From Sphingopyxis sp. H073 (GTDB lineage: Bacteria > Pseudomonadota > Alphaproteobacteria > Sphingomonadales > Sphingomonadaceae): a stretch of DNA of 64,000 nucleotides. The notes below the pieces were generated by a model. The model did no database searches and was not told the DNA's origin. It saw only the letters and a program-made list of their open reading frames with translations. Below, piece after piece: positions 62,079 to 64,000 of the stretch; position 1 is the stretch's first letter, and every line of letters starts with the position of its first letter. The translations under genes and the position numbers were made by a program. The stretch covers positions 62,001-126,000 of the forward strand of contig NZ_LNSG01000005.1 in the NCBI RefSeq assembly GCF_001468395.1. Direction: 5' to 3'.

Positions 62079-62690
62079 TCAGCGAAATTTGAACCAGAGA
62101 TAGGCCAGCGCATTGGCGGTGAGCGACAGGGCGAAGAGCGGCATGGCCTCGACCGGCGGCGCGAGATCGGCTCGCGCCAGCACCCACCAGACGGGGCAGG
62201 GGAAAATGAAGGCGTAAAATCCAGCCAGGCCGCCTCGACAGTACGCCAGCATTTCATGGTCGTCGACATTGCGGTGATAGATTATCAGCGAGACCATCAG
62301 TCCGACGGTCCACAGCAGCGACAGGAGAATCGCGACCGCTGGGCTGATGGCCTCATCGTTGAAAAGTCCGCCCGTGCCCGTCGACTGCAACAGGATCGCG
62401 GTCACAAAGCCGAGCGCCCCGGCCAGGAGCAGGCTGATCCAGTACAGGCGCTTGCGCGGCGACCAGCTGCGCAGCCAATCGGCGTGACGCCGGAAATAAT
62501 AGGCGATCGCCGCAGCCCCGATCGCGAGCGCGACCAATGGGCCGATCCATGTCGCGAGCGGCTTGCCGCCTGCCTCGACGGTCGATTCATTATATCCCGC
62601 GAAAGCTCCGGCGAGCATCGCGGTGCCGATGCCGATGGCGATCGGGATTCCCATGCCCGGGGCTCCGCCCTGCTTGCGATCATTCGCCAT
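62079..62690 (-). CDS. membrane protein partnered with an XRE regulator
   Basis: 203 aa; the ATG lies inside the end of the XRE gene (11-nt overlap). About six transmembrane helices (GIGTAMLAGAFAGY, WIGPLVALAIGAAAIAYYFR, YWISLLLAGALGFVTAILLQ, AVAILLSLLWTVGLMVSLII, FYAFIFPCPVWWVLA, ALSLTANALAYLWFKFR). Small XRE plus membrane-protein pairs of this type are widespread; function unknown. Confidence 0.75.
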   Translation of the reverse strand: MANDRKQGGAPGMGIPIAIGIGTAMLAGAFAGYNESTVEAGGKPLATWIGPLVALAIGAAAIAYYFRRHADWLRSWSPRKRLYWISLLLAGALGFVTAILLQSTGTGGLFNDEAISPAVAILLSLLWTVGLMVSLIIYHRNVDDHEMLAYCRGGLAGFYAFIFPCPVWWVLARADLAPPVEAMPLFALSLTANALAYLWFKFR

Positions 62691-62895
62691 TTTCCGCTCC
62701 CTTGAAACCGTCATCGAAAATCTCCTCGATCGGCATCTCGAACAACCGCGCGAGCTTGAAGGCGAGCGGCAGCGACGGGTCGTATTTTCCCGTTTCGATT
62801 GCGTTGACCGCCTGCCGCGAAACGTCGAGCCGGTCGGCGAGTTCGGCCTGGCTCCAGTTTCGCATCGCCCGAAGCACCTTGAGCCGGTTCTCCAT
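62680..62895 (-). CDS. XRE-family transcriptional regulator (71 aa)
   Basis: A minimal Cro/CI-type protein: MENRLKVLRAMRNWSQAELA, DRLDVSRQAVNAIETGKYDP, SLPLAFKLARLFEMPIEEIF. It is of the YdbM/YozG type that usually regulates the membrane-protein gene behind it. TGAC-centred dyads lie directly upstream. Confidence 0.9.
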   Translation of the reverse strand: MENRLKVLRAMRNWSQAELADRLDVSRQAVNAIETGKYDPSLPLAFKLARLFEMPIEEIFDDGFKGAENGE

Positions 62896-62919
62896 GCATC
62901 ACCTTTAGTCATCCAAGCA

Positions 62920-62972
62920 TGACATTGTGTCAGCTGTTATTGACTAAATGACATGATTCGCTGACTGTGTCA
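62920..62972. promoter_or_regulatory. TGACA/TGTCA dyads, probable XRE operator
   Basis: TGACA-TTG-TGTCA (62920-62932) and TGAC-TGT-GTCA (62962-62972) flank the likely promoter of the XRE gene, 25-77 bp from its start. Two dyads 40 bp apart suit cooperative autoregulation. Confidence 0.5.
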
Positions 62973-63100
62973 ACAACGCCTTACATTTTGCAATGCGAGG
63001 GTGACATTGCCCACATCATGGACGCGCCGTCCCTTGACCCTGCGGCCCCGCTGCGCCAAGGGCGACGACACTTGTTGCACCTGCGAAAGACGGAAAAAAG

Positions 63101-64000
63101 GTGACCGAAGGGGCGGAAAAGAAAGTCCTGAGCTTTCAGGACATGATCCTGACGCTGCATGCCTATTGGAGCGCGCGCGGCTGCGCGATCCTGCAGCCCT
63201 ATGACATGCGCGTGGGCGCGGGCACCTTCCACCCCGCGACGACCTTGCGCAGCCTCGGTCCCGAGCCGTGGAACGTCGCCTATGTCCAGCCGAGCCGCCG
63301 GCCGACCGACGGCCGCTATGGCGAGAACCCCAACCGCCTCCAGCATTATTACCAGTATCAGGTGATCCTGAAGCCGTCGCCCGCCGACCTGCAGGACCAA
63401 TATCTGGGTAGCCTCGCCGCGATCGGCATCGACCCGCTGCTCCACGACATCCGCTTCGTCGAGGATGATTGGGAATCGCCCACTTTGGGAGCGTGGGGAT
63501 TGGGCTGGGAAGTCTGGTGCGACGGGATGGAAGTCACCCAGTTCACATATTTCCAGCAGATGGGCGGCTTCGACTGCAAGCCCGTCGCGGGCGAGCTCAC
63601 CTACGGCCTCGAACGCCTCGCCATGTACATCCAGAATGTCGACAATGTGTACGACCTGAAGTTTTCGGACGCGGTCGGCGATGTTGCGGCGGTCAGCTAC
63701 GGCGATGTGTTTCTCGAAAACGAACGCCAATTCTCGAAATGGAATTTCGAGGTTGCCGACACCGATACGCTGTTCGCGGGTTTCAAGGCCGCCGAGGACG
63801 AGTGCAAGCGCGCGATCGACGCGGGCGTGCCGCTCGCGGCCTACGATCAGGCGATCGAGGCGAGCCACCTCTTCAACCTGCTCCAGGCGCGCGGCGTGAT
63901 CAGCGTGCAGGAACGCGCCAATTACATGGCGCGCGTCCGCGACCTCGCGAAGGGCAGCTGCAAGGCGTGGATCGACAGCCAGTCCGAACGCTGGACCCAA
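63101..64000 (+). CDS. glyQ: glycyl-tRNA synthetase α subunit (3' end outside window)
   Basis: The frame opens with GTG ([20 protein letters not shown]) and stays open to the last base, 300 codons. Class II motifs are clear: [72 protein letters not shown] and [20 protein letters not shown]. It is the catalytic α subunit of the bacterial α2β2 GlyRS; glyS is expected next. GGAAAAAAG is a weak RBS. The family is about 290-310 aa, so only a few codons are missing. Confidence 0.96.
   Translation, partial: MTEGAEKKVLSFQDMILTLHAYWSARGCAILQPYDMRVGAGTFHPATTLRSLGPEPWNVAYVQPSRRPTDGRYGENPNRLQHYYQYQVILKPSPADLQDQYLGSLAAIGIDPLLHDIRFVEDDWESPTLGAWGLGWEVWCDGMEVTQFTYFQQMGGFDCKPVAGELTYGLERLAMYIQNVDNVYDLKFSDAVGDVAAVSYGDVFLENERQFSKWNFEVADTDTLFAGFKAAEDECKRAIDAGVPLAAYDQAIEASHLFNLLQARGVISVQERANYMARVRDLAKGSCKAWIDSQSERWTQ

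Noticed and set aside
62981..64000. 339-aa minus-strand ORF
   Set aside because: Antisense of glyQ, whose plus-strand frame carries all GlyRS motifs.

Overview
The window comes from a high-GC alphaproteobacterium. The conserved right-hand part (mreB-mreC-mreD-mrdA-rodA, mutL, ychF, pth-rplY, glyQ, secreted PhoX/PhoD phosphatases) and the style of the left-hand genes point to a sphingomonad, possibly Sphingopyxis. The genus is an impression from gene order and protein style; no search was run.

Positions 1 to about 38.3 kb are accessory DNA ending at the 3' end of a tRNA-Lys gene (38329-38404, minus strand). From left to right it holds: a Phd/PemK-type toxin-antitoxin pair; a plasmid-type ssb; a small zinc-ribbon gene with a LexA-type box; a run of small hypothetical genes including a SLOG/DUF2493 protein; and a DNA-processing block (coiled-coil gene, candidate oriT, ribbon-helix-helix gene, TraD coupling protein, a 31-codon Cys-rich ORF, MOBF relaxase TraI). 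An IS256-family element with an 8-bp target duplication has split a membrane-protein gene just downstream. Next comes a complete Tn3-family transposon (18192-23102, 38-bp inverted repeats) carrying a MarR regulator and a DUF417/RclC-like membrane protein. Its right end has cut off the 5' end of a cytochrome c gene. Further right are a uracil-DNA-glycosylase-like gene, an IS110 remnant, an AraC/AhpD-like/membrane-protein stress cassette, a cytochrome P460 gene and a cytosine-5 methyltransferase. The small ORF after the methyltransferase looks like a chimera of a restriction-endonuclease N-terminus and a P460 C-terminus. The block closes with an 8-kb minus-strand operon: DUF932, a large ParB-like protein, a DUF6117-like protein, a 1364-aa methyltransferase + Strawberry-notch helicase that resembles phage P1 DarB, and an 87-aa protein. 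No integrase, replication initiator or mating-pair-formation (type IV secretion) genes are visible. The element is therefore either the inner end of a larger integrative conjugative or mobilizable element, or only partly contained here.

Positions 38.3-64 kb are chromosomal core: the rod-shape operon, mutL, secreted phosphoesterases, a MerR-controlled glutaredoxin-MauE / Cys-rich / His-Met-rich outer-membrane cluster that looks metal-related, ychF, a CAP-domain protein, a serine hydrolase, PhoX, pth-rplY, two tandem TraB/GumN-family proteins, an XRE regulator with a membrane partner, and the start of glyQ, which runs off the window.

The most interesting signals are: a conserved hairpin-and-GAGAGAGAG leader placed identically upstream of both the DUF932 and ParB-like genes; the DarB-like operon behind it; the Cys-rich micro-ORF wedged between traD and traI; the endonuclease/P460 chimera; and the SOS-type box on the zinc-ribbon gene.
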